A stretch of 64,000 bases of DNA from contig CAJNYU010001372.1 in the NCBI GenBank assembly GCA_905331475.1, forward strand, positions 1 through 64,000, given 5' to 3'. Origin of the DNA: Rotaria socialis. Its lineage: Eukaryota; Rotifera; Eurotatoria; Philodinida; Philodinidae. The notes beneath the pieces were generated by a model. That model had not been told where the DNA came from and did no database searches. It saw only the letters and a program-made list of their open reading frames with translations. The number at the start of each line of letters is the position of its first letter. The stretch's first letter is position 1. A program made the position numbers and the translations under genes. Shown here in pieces: positions 15,751 to 27,600 of this stretch.

Positions 15751-16255
15751 AATTAAATCACGTTAGCCTTTCACAGTGATTCTAAATGCTCTGCATATTC
15801 GTTTAGTAAAAAAAAGTGCTTTCCAAGTTCTACTCGTTAATATTACTAGAATCACACTCTATTTATATCTTCTGGGAAATATACACACGCGAGAGAAAAA
15901 TAAATTAGATGGAATCGAGACGACAACGACATTGCTTGAGAAAAACGCAATAGAAAAATTTAGTAGACTCATCTCGGTGTAAGAATTTCTTGCCATCGAT
16001 TCATTTTGATGAAAAAGTACTACGAGAGAACTGTTCGTCAACGAAGAAACTATTTCCAATGAGCCCGAATTCATCGAATATCATGTGATATGATAAAATC
16101 TAAATGTACGAGCTCTTTTAACTTCACTTCGAAGATTAGTAATTTTTTTCCAAGAAGTACAGCCTATGCTGTAGAATTTTTAGCCAATTAAGAGGTATTC
16201 AAATTAAGTTTCTTGTAATTTTTTAATATTGAATGCCGTATCTTTGCTTTTAAAC
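15751..16255. other. Intergenic, nothing recognised
   Basis: AT-rich. Short open frames on both strands overlap each other and show no domain or codon pattern. Confidence 0.4.
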
Positions 16256-16258
16256 TAA

Positions 16259-16765
16259 CGAGGGAAGGCCCCCCAGTGTGAGTCGCCGTTTTAAATCAAA
16301 TGTATTCTAGTTTGTAGAACTCGACGAGCTGATGTTAATAGCATAAAGCGTTTTTCCCCGTAGGGCTTTAAATTACACATATTCAATCTACCTTTATATA
16401 ATGTTTAGTGTGTCGATATTGGAGTCAAAGACCAGAAGATCACCAAGCGATGTCTATCGTGCTCAAGAGAATGCTACGGCCTTCCAAAGTTTTCTGGAAT
16501 ATTCTATGCAATATCGAATTATCTGAAAAAGCCTTGGAAGGCTCTAGCATTTTTTTTGAGCACGATAGACATCGCTTGGTGATCTTCTAACCTTTGACCC
16601 CAATATAGACACACTAAACATTATATAAAGGTAGATTGAATATGTGTAATTTAAAGCCCTACGGGGAAAAACGCTTTATGCTATTAACATCAGCTCGTCG
16701 AGTTCTACAAACTGGAATACATTTGATTTAAAACGGTGACTCATACTTGTGGGGACCTTCCCTCG
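16259..16765. mobile_element. 507-bp near-perfect hairpin element (MITE)
   Basis: The two halves are inverted copies that agree at nearly every base read, for example TAGGGCTTTAAATTACACAT on the left against ATGTGTAATTTAAAGCCCTA on the right. The turn is near 16480-16530. Ends are CGAGGGAAGG and CCTTCCCTCG, and both flanks carry TAA (16256-16258 and 16766-16768), a 3-bp duplication of the kind made by PIF/Harbinger elements. The 60-codon frame inside is a by-product of the palindrome. Confidence 0.85.
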
Positions 16766-17206
16766 TAAGCTCAATGAGACTAAACGAAGATTTGTTTTTG
16801 CTCCATCTTATCTACCGATATAATCAATAAACAACAGAAACGAGTCATTTCCGAATAATAGTATAAGAAATAAGCAGTGTTTTTTTATTTTACAAAGTAC
16901 TGTTCATTTTCCTGCAAAGTGCAAAACCCAGTACTTGTCAAAAATCGTTATATTGGAAGCACTGAATACAGTTATTACAGTATCTATTGAAACAAACAAG
17001 ACATATATCAATAGTAAATAAATAGAAAGTTTATTTCGTTTTAAATTCTGCTTAATTTTTGAATAAGTTACCAAAATCGATGGTTATTTGAGCCTTACAT
17101 GTTGATACATCTCGAGTAAAATATTTGAATATGAAAATTCGTTTGCTCTCAACAAAACGAATCTTTCAAGTATATTTTTGCATTGATATTGTAGATATGT
17201 CGGATA

Positions 17207-17454
17207 CATGTAAAAAAATTTAGAGTAGAAATCAGATTAAAATCGATTGAAAAATGATTGAAAATCGATTATAATCAATTTTTTTCATGAATTTTTACTC
17301 GATTATAATCGAAAATAATAGGAATAATCGATGAAAATTTTGGTTTTTGGATTATTTTTGATTATAATCGATTAAAGATGTATGATTATACTCGATTTTC
17401 AATCATTTTTCAATCGATTTTAATCTGATTTCTATCCTAAATTTTTTTTACATG
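17207..17454. mobile_element. 248-bp inverted-repeat element rich in AATCGATT motifs
   Basis: The left arm (17207-17281) and right arm (17383-17454) are reverse complements with few differences. Both contain CATGTAAAAAAA at the tip and ATCAGATTAAAATCGATTGA inside. The centre repeats short ATCGATTATAATCGA palindromes. Size and structure fit a MITE. Confidence 0.75.
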
Positions 17455-19956
17455 GATTGTGACGCAATTAATCCATATTTTTGCATTGTGTCAACTTGCT
17501 GTAAATATTTAATCATCTTCTTTTATTATCTGCAAAGTAAAATTTGAAGTCGGATGATTACGATCGGTTAAGATAAAAAGAAACATTATTCAAGTATTGT
17601 AGATCAATTGAACTCTAATCAAGGCAGAAAAATGCATGACAACACATTCGACGCTGATCTCATGGAAAAATAAAATGTATCTCTTCTCCTAGTTTGAAAT
17701 CAATAGAGTTGAAATACAATCATGAAAACGATGCATCTAGCTTTTTAAAATCTGAAATACTTTCAGACTTGTTCATCAATATCCTAGAATTAATATGAGA
17801 ATATGAGGTAAACCTGAATATACTTCATGTTACCGATTTTTATACTAATTCAAAGATAGTGATATTTTACCTATTGTCTGTTTTTCTTATTATGCAAATA
17901 CATCACAAAAAGTATCGATTGACATTATGAAGATATTGTGTCCGATGAGTGCTTCTCCTATGATTAAACACAAATAGCTAAGTAGTTTTGATGTAATTTT
18001 GAAGATCAAATGAAACCTTTGTTTTAAACTTATAAAAACAGATTTCTGTTTTGAAAAAAAGACAAACTATCCGTCTTCAAATCGACTCTGAAATACAATT
18101 AGTTTTTGCAATGTAGGATATTTTACCGCTTCTACCTATCTCCAAAGCTAGAAATTCTAAAATTAGTATGACGAAAAATGGTGATGCTCATCAAATTAGG
18201 GAGTTTTTAATTTTTCGAGATCATGACTACCTTCTGTCAACGAAGAAAACATAGCTGTGCTCTGATTTCCACCTTCGTACCAGTGACATTGAAAACAATT
18301 AAATGATTAATTACCAACGCTTTGAAGTGTAATTGACTTATCACTACAACAATTGCTTGTTGATAAATATCATGCACAAAATATATTCTGGAAATTAAGT
18401 TCGACAAACTTAAACAGATCATCTCTAATTCAAGTCGATCTAATAATTGTTATAAAAATGATAACCGAACAAAATATATTATTAAAATTTTAACCAACAA
18501 CTATTGCATCTTATTAAAATATATTTTGTGTCTAATTACCCTTCGATATATAGAAAAAATTTTCTTCCTATTCTTCTGAATATAACAAAAAGAAAATTTC
18601 GATACAAAAACGGCTGATCAATTTTTACAACTTGAGAAAACAAATCATAGAAACTTGTTGCCATCGTTTGAGAAGAAAGCAAATAGTCGGCATTTTTTTT
18701 TAATGACTTCTACAAGTGACTGAAAGAAGACTTTTTATAATGATCATTTTCTTAATGAAATCGATCTCATCTTCACAGCAGAATCGTCATCTATTCGCTT
18801 TTCTACTAACACTCTTTTGTTTCTTCTGTATACTCCGTCTACAGATATTTTTTGCTTGAGATTTTCCCTTAAAAACTAATCAATCGAAATATCTCACTCT
18901 ATTCATATACTAATAATGAACTAAATTTTAATTCTCAATGAGCAATTCTAATGCTTGTGTCATATGTACATATATAGGTATCATTCAAAGTAGTGTATAG
19001 AATAAATTAATAAGCTTCTCATTCAACAATAAACAAATATCATTAAATGCCCTCTAGAGGAACTCGATTTGTTACATCCGTCCGTTATGTTTTTCTTCTT
19101 CGTGCAATTCTTCTTTAATAGATATTCGTTTAATTTCATTAAAATGGTTCTGATGTAATCGATACATCTCGATTATTTACAATTACTATTGTTCGTTCTT
19201 CTCTTTCTCTTCCACAAAACAAAAAACTCAATATTCATTACTTGTCTTTATGCTTATGCATACTGATGATGTTATTATATAAGTTTGTTTCTACTGATCA
19301 AGAGTCAAATGTTCATTACTATCTTTTTTCACATGATCGTTCCTCATTGACAATAGAGCACCGTAGGTTATTGTTTGTTATCATTAGCATTATCGTAGAC
19401 AAAATCAAACACTTGAAAGTCATCAAGACAATAGAAAGAAATATTTTCTTTTTCTCCTTCTCTTCCCGATAGAACAAGTAGTTACGATGCATCCATACGG
19501 TGCCTGTTCTCATCTTCATTGTTTGAGAATGCATACAAGCACACTTATCGCTTTAGAAAACGGATTAATTGGTATCATATTGAATTATTAAACACATACT
19601 AATTTTTATTCAATATTTACCATTCTCTTTTTTCTTATTCTTTTTGTTTTCCACCTGATCGATTGAAGTAACCAAAAGAAAGAAAGAAACAAGGTGTTAA
19701 TTTGAATAGAACCAAATTAATGGAAAAGCGTGTTAAAGAAAAATATTCACTATCGATAAATCTATAGAAATAATAACAACGTGATCATTGCTTTTCATAA
19801 CTTTCTTCTTCTTTTTTGTTTTGTTTTTATGAGAACATACACATACGACTGTGTTTACTGACAAGAACTTGTGAACTAGACAAGAATTATTGAAAATACG
19901 CATATTTACATAATGTGAAGAAAAAGAAAAACAATTCATTAGTTTAATCATGAAAA
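17455..19956. other. Gene-poor spacer downstream of Not gene
   Basis: About 2.5 kb of AT-rich sequence without a convincing coding region. T/C-rich tracts (TTCTTCTTT) are common. It may include the 3' UTR of the leftward homeobox gene, or enhancers, but no motif can be named. Confidence 0.4.
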
Positions 19957-20919
19957 TTATTCATCATTGTCTGAATGATTATGTTCGTCAGCCATTGTTG
20001 TTGGCGTTTGACCAGTAATCGATGTTAATCGTTGTTGATGATCATCTAATGTTTGCCGACGCCACTTAATACGACGATTTTGAAACCAAACCTTTTGAAA
20101 GAAAAAAGAGAAAAATTGATATCTGTCTGTCTCTTGTTGTTCTTCAAAGTAAAATAATTTACTTTGACTTGTGCTTCAGTTAAATCAAGCGTTGTTGCTA
20201 AATAGAATCTTTCATTTCCAACCATATACTGTTGTTTATCAAATTCCGATTCAAGTCTTTCAAGTTGTTCAGGTGTAAAAATTGTACGAATACGTTTTGG
20301 CTTGATTTTATGACTTATTCCATGACGAGAACTACTCAAGTGTTTACTTGATGTTAGTCGATATGGAGAGTGATCGGATTCAGATGATGATGAAACTAAA
20401 AATTTGGAGGAAAAAATGACTTTGTAGAAATTCAGAATAGAGCAAAGAAAAGAATGATTGGATTCTCGTTAAGTTTTACGTGTAGGGTCACTTTTATTAT
20501 TATGTGGTGTCATGTCAAGTGTTTTGAGTTGATTGAATAAAGCATAGGATGATATTGGCGGGCTGCGATATGATGTATGACCATCATCACTTGATCCATC
20601 TTCAGTATCTTCATTGTAACTTCGATTTGATATTTGAGCATCTTTAGTTTTTAATTCTAACAGTGATTCAATATCGAAGGAACATTTCTTCACCGGACGA
20701 TCGCAATTATTGCTAGAAAATCTAAATTAATACATGAATAAAAATTCAAATCGAGATAATAAATCATAGTCTATACTTCTTATTTGTAGGCTGACTTTTT
20801 GCAAAATGTTTTCGTTTGCCATCAGATGTATTTGATAAAAGATGTGTTTTAGTCATATCTTGTGATGGTAAATACATAAATGATGGATGATAAAATGTTG
20901 ATGGTGAGAGTCCAAACAT
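19957..20919 (-). CDS. NOTO: Not-class (notochord/floating head) homeobox transcription factor
   Basis: Four exons on the minus strand are 20919-20777, 20712-20480, 20395-20163 and 20091-19957, giving 247 residues with all junctions GT-AG. The homeodomain runs from [15 protein letters not shown] to [13 protein letters not shown] and is split by an intron after QVK. The segment [14 protein letters not shown] is diagnostic of the Not group (NOTO, Xnot, flh), and homeodomain position 50 is Gln. An eh1-like Groucho-binding motif, SFDIESLL, sits at the start of exon 2, which suggests repressor activity. The N-terminus is short and the C-terminal tail acidic. It is a nuclear DNA-binding developmental regulator. 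EMX or VAX are less likely because of the QQYMVG and RRIKWRR residues. Confidence 0.85.
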
Positions 20920-20994
20920 CGTGTTCAATTAGAACATAATAGTGACGAGTGTTGATCATTAAATGTGAATATATATTTTTTTTGCTTCTCTCTC

Positions 20995-21027
20995 TCTCTC
21001 TCTCTCTTTCTCTTTCTCTTTCTCTTT
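20995..21027. repeat. (TC)n / (TTTCTC)n microsatellite
   Basis: An uninterrupted TC run followed by TTTCTC repeats, about 75 bases upstream of the Not start codon, probably in its 5' UTR or promoter. Confidence 0.9.
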
Positions 21028-23291
21028 GAATTCTCTCTTAAGGCAATGACGCTCGATTTTTCTTTTTCAAGTAGAGAATGTTCGTTCGCCGTGGCTAATT
21101 GGTCGTTTCTTCGAACGAGAGAATTATTTATGATTCGTAAGGATTGAAAGAGATGAAGGAGCACAACCAATGATTAAGCAATCCGGCAATAATAAAATAA
21201 CATTAAAAGTAAAGTAGCAAAGAAGAAATAGGGGACAGAAAGCCGATTAAGATATAATGATAAGAATAATACTTTATGATTATCTAGAATATTTTATTAA
21301 ATATAAATATATATATATATATATCTCTTTTAATCATGATTTATAGATTTTTCTATAGAATATAAGATATTCTGTTAGATATATAGTAGTAATTAAATTT
21401 TTTATAAGAAATAATCGTCTTAACTAACATAGAAAAGAAGAAAACCTTGCAAATTGATTCGCCGATGAAATAAAAGATGATATAGTGAAATGTTTGATTT
21501 CTATCGATTAGGATCAACGAGGTGTTATACAATGCGATTTTATGTAATAAATTAATCTCATCAAAAAATAAAAGAAAAGAAAAAACTTTGTTCTTGTTAG
21601 TATAGTGTCGATAATCAGTCGACCCTTCGAACCCTTAAGTTTTATATCAGATGCGGCAGATTGTTATATATTCTTAAATTTTGATCCTTCACACATGAGA
21701 TATTTCATTTTATGAATGAAAATTAATTTAGAAGAACATTCTTCCATTAAAATGAGATAGATTGTGATGTAATATGAAATCGCATTTTTTTTGTCAATGG
21801 TTTTTTGCAATTTTAAAAAGAAATCCAATTAACTAATGATCTATTTTATTGTTTATCGACTAACAATATTGATGATTGTCATAAAGCAGTTAGTGTATTT
21901 ATTTGATTTTAATTTACACGAATCATAAATAAGTAATGAGCGATACTTTTATGTGACAAAGAAAACTTGCATTTGCAATCCTCTCTTTTTTTTATAACAG
22001 CGATGACATATTTTGATGCCTCATTTTGTAGAGTGGTGGTTTTATTTCGAATAATTCTAAATATGGAAAAAAATATTTTAAATGCGAAAACACAAATCGT
22101 ACGGAAGTCTTTGCAAATCATTGTTTTTAATAAGCTTTCTCGATTGCATCTATTTTAAAGATAGCGTTCACTAGTATCACAAAGAATATACATGCTTAAG
22201 AATGTTTGTTTCAATTTATAGGTTGTATACTCACATTGTCGAAATCGTGTAATAGTAAGGTGTTTTCTTGTTATTGTATATATTTTGTCCCTTGGGGAAT
22301 AAACAAAACGGAAACAACGACAATCACGATCAAATTTTAGGTAAACATTTAGACGAAAAGTACGCAAAGGTAAGAAATGTAGATTATAGGATAAACATTT
22401 GAACAGCTGACAACATTTTTAGTACTTAATGTGCTTCATGCTTGTCGGTGTGATAGGATATGTTTTGATTTTACTTATCCATTTTATTGGTTGTACAAAA
22501 TATATTAGGAATCCAAGGATAGTAGCAATATTCGGTCATTTGATAGATGTATCTATTCATGGAATAGGAAGAGTTGCAAAATCGAAATTTTTTCTTAGAT
22601 TTCATCATGATCGTGAAACCGTTTTTAGAGAGAAGATCAGAATTTTGTGAAAAATACTCATTTGTATATCTCTACGGTCTTTTATTCTTATTGAGAGTTG
22701 CATGTAAAAAGCTTTGAAATGAAAGAAATATTTGCACGATTGAAAATATTTTATGTAAATTTTATTTTCATCAAGTTAGTTGACCTCCACGATTTCTGAA
22801 ATTCAAACATTCTGTGATCGATCTCATAGTGATTTTCAGAACTGATGGATATCGTTGACTGTATTATTTTGCTTCGATCAGTAAAAATAATATGCAGAAG
22901 GAGAAGAAAAACAAATTGATCGTTACATAATACAAATGAATGAAAGAAAATCAAACGTAATTTTTTGCTTCACTAGTTAAATACAAATCAATCAAGGTTA
23001 TTAGAATATATAGTTATATCATACAATGACATACATATATAAATGAGTAAGGATTTTTCATTGATTATTGCGACATCTGTATGATTATCGGATACGATGA
23101 TTCGAAACAACCAATAGAAAGTAAAACTTGTTTAGATGATGATTATTATTATTGTATTCATTTAAATATAGACTTCTAAATTTTAGTTAAGTAAAAGAAT
23201 TTTTTTTCAAATCTATTTCTTATTTATTAATCTAAAAGATACAATAAGCTAATCAAGTTAGATATATGAAGTCTTTGTATGTCTTTATCAT
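21028..23291. other. Intergenic between Not and the Pro/Gln-rich gene
   Basis: AT-rich, with an (AT)n tract at 21301-21326. Overlapping short frames on both strands have no recognisable domain. The one at 22429-22650 is hydrophobic but unsupported. Confidence 0.4.
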
Positions 23292-24590
23292 TTAACGAAC
23301 AGCAGTGCTTCTTCGTTGTCCAACTTGAACTTTGTCATTTATAATGTTATTTTTTTTGTCACTCTCGTACCAATCAAATGGATGTCGACCAAATTTAAGA
23401 TCATTTTGAGGTAATGCTTTTACTGAAGTAGACCTCGGAATAGGCTTAACCTTGGATGATTGGTTTTTCTTTGTACTGTTTACAAGAATACGTTGCGGTG
23501 CGACAGTTGAACGTGGCTCACTTGTTATGTATTGTAATGGTGATGAAGAAGATGATGGTACAGTTTGAATATATTGAATGGTTCCAGGTTGTATTTGTAG
23601 TGGTTGTCCAATGTTAGCAATTTGTGGCAATGACATTGATGGCTGTATCATTGGTTGACCACTAGGAATGCTCATTGGACTTGAAGCTGCACTCTGAATA
23701 AGATTAGATGAACTAAATTGTAGTTGCGGTAATGATAGTTGTTGATGCTGTTGTATTGGTATGGGCGGTAATGCTAGTTGTTGAGGTTGATATTGTCCTG
23801 ATTGTTGATATTGTATAGGTGAAGAAACATATTGTTGAGGTTGACATTGTCCTGATTGTTGATATTGTAAAGGTGGTAAAATAATTTGTTGAGGCTGTTG
23901 TTGAATAGGACCTGCTACATTTGATTGTGGTTGCTGACATTGAACAGGTAAAACTATTATTGGTTGTTGTTGTTGTTGTTGTTGACGTGAAGTTGCTCCA
24001 CGGCGTCGTGAGCGAGTACGTGATCGATGACGACGTCTTGAACATGAACTTATGGTTGTACATGATGATAATGATGAACATGAACTTGAATCAATTATCT
24101 GTAAAACAGGTCGAGGCCGCCGTGAGCGACGACCTCGTCGTCGACATAGACGAACTGGACGACGCCGATGCGAATAGAGTGGATATCCTGGATCATACGA
24201 TGGTTGCGGTGGTGGTGGTGGCGGCGGCAGTGGTGGTGGAGCCATCATTGATATTGCACCTGGTTGTGGATATTGCATTTGTGGTACACTATGCAACATA
24301 GGAGCCATGGGAGTATAAGGTGTTGGAGGAGGGAACATGCCACCTCCTCCACTTAAGTTCATTATTGGTGGTTCGATAGTACCCATTGGAGGAAGATAAG
24401 AATTTGGTGTGAGTACTGGAAAACTACTTCGTGCTCCACCGGGTGGGTAAGCTCCATAAGGAATACCACCACCACCACCACTACCTGGAACATATGATTG
24501 AGGTGTAAGAGCTGGGAACGGTTTAGGGTACATAGCATTTCTGCCTCTTGCTGATGCCACAGGACGATTTCCTGGTGGCGGTTTGGCCAA
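23292..24590 (-). CDS. Pro/Gln-rich protein with Arg-Ser-rich centre, function unknown
   Basis: The frame is open from 24590 to the stop at 23292, about 430 codons. The first codon of the frame is TTG directly after CTAG, which looks like a splice acceptor, so either an upstream exon exists or translation begins at the ATG 24533-24531. The order is a Gly/Pro-rich N-terminus holding a duplicated motif (FPALTPQSYVP and FPVLTPNSYLP), a poly-Pro run, two Arg-rich blocks (RRRGRRSRRPR and RRRHRSRTRSRRR) around a Ser/Cys stretch, poly-Gln, and then Gln-Pro repeats of the type YQQSGQYQPQQ. The C-terminal 60 residues are basic and less repetitive. Proteins like this are often RNA-associated or condensate-forming. 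I recognise no family. It is divergent from the SWI/SNF gene with a very short gap. Confidence 0.7.
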   Translation of the reverse strand: MAKPPPGNRPVASARGRNAMYPKPFPALTPQSYVPGSGGGGGIPYGAYPPGGARSSFPVLTPNSYLPPMGTIEPPIMNLSGGGGMFPPPTPYTPMAPMLHSVPQMQYPQPGAISMMAPPPLPPPPPPPQPSYDPGYPLYSHRRRPVRLCRRRGRRSRRPRPVLQIIDSSSCSSLSSCTTISSCSRRRHRSRTRSRRRGATSRQQQQQQQPIIVLPVQCQQPQSNVAGPIQQQPQQIILPPLQYQQSGQCQPQQYVSSPIQYQQSGQYQPQQLALPPIPIQQHQQLSLPQLQFSSSNLIQSAASSPMSIPSGQPMIQPSMSLPQIANIGQPLQIQPGTIQYIQTVPSSSSSPLQYITSEPRSTVAPQRILVNSTKKNQSSKVKPIPRSTSVKALPQNDLKFGRHPFDWYESDKKNNIINDKVQVGQRRSTAVR

Positions 24591-24673
24591 CTAGAATGAA
24601 TAAAATCTCATCATGCAAAGTAGTCTTACTATAAAAAAAAACAAACTCTTTGTCTTTTGTAGATAAATCAAAA
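24591..24673. promoter_or_regulatory. Very short divergent intergenic region, putative bidirectional promoter
   Basis: Only 83 bases separate the leftward Pro/Gln-rich frame from the ATG of the rightward SWI/SNF ATPase. Unless both genes have distant upstream exons, transcription must start from shared sequence. TTTTGTAG just before the ATG could instead be a splice acceptor for a 5' leader or trans-spliced leader. Confidence 0.45.
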
Positions 24674-27600
24674 ATGACAACAGCGGATCAAGATTCCGCT
24701 TCTGTCATCAAAATAGATTCATCTGAACTTGATCAACTTCGTTCAGATGTTCTCAAAGCACAAATATCGACCTATCGTTATCTAGCTCGAAATTTACCCG
24801 TATCAGATTCGTTACTTAATTCATGCTCATATAAATTTCAATTAGTTAAACTTATTCAAAATCACCTTCCCCAAGAACAATCAAATCCAACTGGTATCGT
24901 TGTTACACATTCGTCTGCATTAAATGATCTCAATACGCCGCTTACATTCTCAACAGCAACAGATATGTATCGATCATTAACTGGATCAAATGAAAAAAAA
25001 CACGAAAACATTCCTATTCATCGAATCGAAAAACATCCAATCAATTTAAATCCATTATATACTCAACAAGAACGAGACAAACGGTAAATAATTCATTTAA
25101 AAAATTCTTTATTTATGTTAAATATTTGATTGATTTTTATTCGTCAGTGTTCTTAATCGTATGTCAATTCGTGTTCAAGAATTAGAATATATGCCAGCTA
25201 ATATGAATGCTGAATTACGAACACGATCACTGATTGAATTAAAATCATTGAAATTACTTCAATTGCAAAAACAACTTCGTGGTGAAGTTCTCAATACAAT
25301 AAAGGTTTTTGTCTTCATCTTTTCTTTTATGAAATATGATCTAAAAGACGTGGCTACAAGGGGAGAAAATTGGAATGCGTGTAAACATTAGGGATATATG
25401 ATCATAGACCATCTATCTATGAAATACTTATAATCAGTAGAATCTACATCATGTTTTATATTTTAATTTTACAGTGATTGTGTCAATAGGTTAAAAATAG
25501 AAAGTTTTGAAATTTTCTCTTCTCTATTCATAGAAAGATACGTATATTCAAACTGCGCTCAATCCTCGAGCATATAAACGTCCAAAACGCCATCAACTTC
25601 GTGAAGCACGTGCAACTGAATATAATGAACGACGACGTAAATTAGAAATAAAACAGCAAAAACAAGCTAAACATCAAGAATTTTTAAATGCTATACTAAC
25701 ACATTCAAGAGATTTTCATGAATATCATCGTCGTTATTCCATGGCAACTGTACGAATGAGTAAATCCGTTCAAGCTTATTTTGCTAATAACGAACGAGAG
25801 TTAATTAAACGAAAAAAAGGCGAAGATAAAAGACGATTGTTAACATTAATGAAAGACGACGAAGAAGCCTATAGGAAATTAGTAGATGAAAAAAAAGATG
25901 CACGTCTAGCATTGTTACTATCACAAACCGATGCTTATATCGATACGTTGAAACAACTGGTACGACAACATCAACAAGTTAATCGTTCACTAGCGAAATC
26001 AGATAAGACAATTGATTATAAGTCAAAAGAATCTGCACAAACATTAGTCAATCGTTCATCAGCAACAACGTAAGATTTTTGAAAACTAATAACAGAAAAC
26101 TAGAAACTAAATATTTTACTTTTAGTTCTATCAGTGATCAAACTAGTACTGAAAGAAAATCAAATAGTACTACTGCAACTGAAGACGATGAGTACGATGC
26201 AAAAGAATCCTATTATTCTATTGCTCATCGTATACGTGAACCAATAACAGAACAATCCAAAATGCTTGTTGGTGGACAACTTAAACAATATCAATTGCAA
26301 GGTCTTGAATGGCTTGTTTCCTTACATAACAATAATTTAAATGGTATTCTCGCGGATGAAATGGGCCTTGGAAAAACAATTCAAACAATTGCATTAATTG
26401 TGCATTTAATTGATAGTAAAAATAATCCTGGTCCATCATTAATTATTGTTCCATTGTCGACCCTATCGAATTGGGCTGCTGAATTTCTACGTTGGGCGCC
26501 TGACGTAGTTGTTATACAATATAAAGGTTTACCCAATGTACGTAAAACGCTCGGACAAACAATACGTACAAATCGTTTTAATGTTTTGCTAACAACATAT
26601 GAATATATAATGCGTGATCGTTCAATACTATCAAAAGTTCCATGGAAATATTTGATTGTCGATGAAGGACATCGAATGAAAAATCATCATTGTAAATTAA
26701 CACAAATATTAAATACATATTATGCAAATGCTCCACATCGTTTATTATTAACGGGTACACCATTGCAAAATAATTTACCAGAATTATGGGCATTGTTGAA
26801 TTTTATTTTACCAACAATATTTAAATCTTCAACAACATTTACAGATTGGTTCAATGCGCCATTTGCAACATTACCAAGTGAAAAAGTTGAATTGAATCAT
26901 GAAGAAACTTTATTGATTATTAAACGATTACATAAAGTTTTACGACCATTTCTTTTACGTCGACTTAAGAAAGAAGTCGAATCACAATTACCAGAAAAGG
27001 TTAGTAGTATTTTACGATTTTTTAAAACCTACTGAAAATCTTCTCTGGAGAGTTCTATCAGATTAAAGATAATACACTAAATCATAGTATTCGAATGATT
27101 TGTAAGAAAAGCTATATCGTTATTTGATTTGTTAGGAGGAGCTTCATGATATTTACTCACTAGTTCTAAATGCACAAAAAAAAACGAATTTTAAATTGTG
27201 AACATTTCTTCATCGATCTATTTTCTATGGTACCCTCATCAATTTCTTACAGATATTCCTCTTCTCTCATATATTCAGTTGTCTGCTTATTAAAGTTTTT
27301 TTTTCCTATAATAATTTTATAGGTGGAATATATCGTAAAATGTGAATTATCTGCTTTACAACGTTGTCTCTATCATGCAATGGCAAAAAATCGTACACTA
27401 ATTATTGAAAATCAAAATGGTAAAGGTGGTCGTCGAGCTTTGATGAATAAAATAATGCAATTACGTAAAATATGTAATCATCCATTTTTATTTCATGAGA
27501 TTGAAGAACGTTTAGCGCAATCATTCGGCTGTGAAACTGGGGCTATAAATGGGCCTGATCTATTTCGTGTATCGGGTAAATTCGAATTACTCGATCGTAT

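Noticed and set aside
16408..16590. 60-codon open frame on the plus strand
   Set aside because: It crosses the turn of the 507-bp hairpin and reads into its own inverted copy; no domain.
22429..22650. 73-codon hydrophobic frame, possible membrane protein
   Set aside because: AT-rich sequence easily gives such frames; no start context, splice structure or recognisable family.
23713..24301. Thr-rich and Val-rich frames on both strands
   Set aside because: Shadows of the Gln/Pro-rich coding region in other frames.
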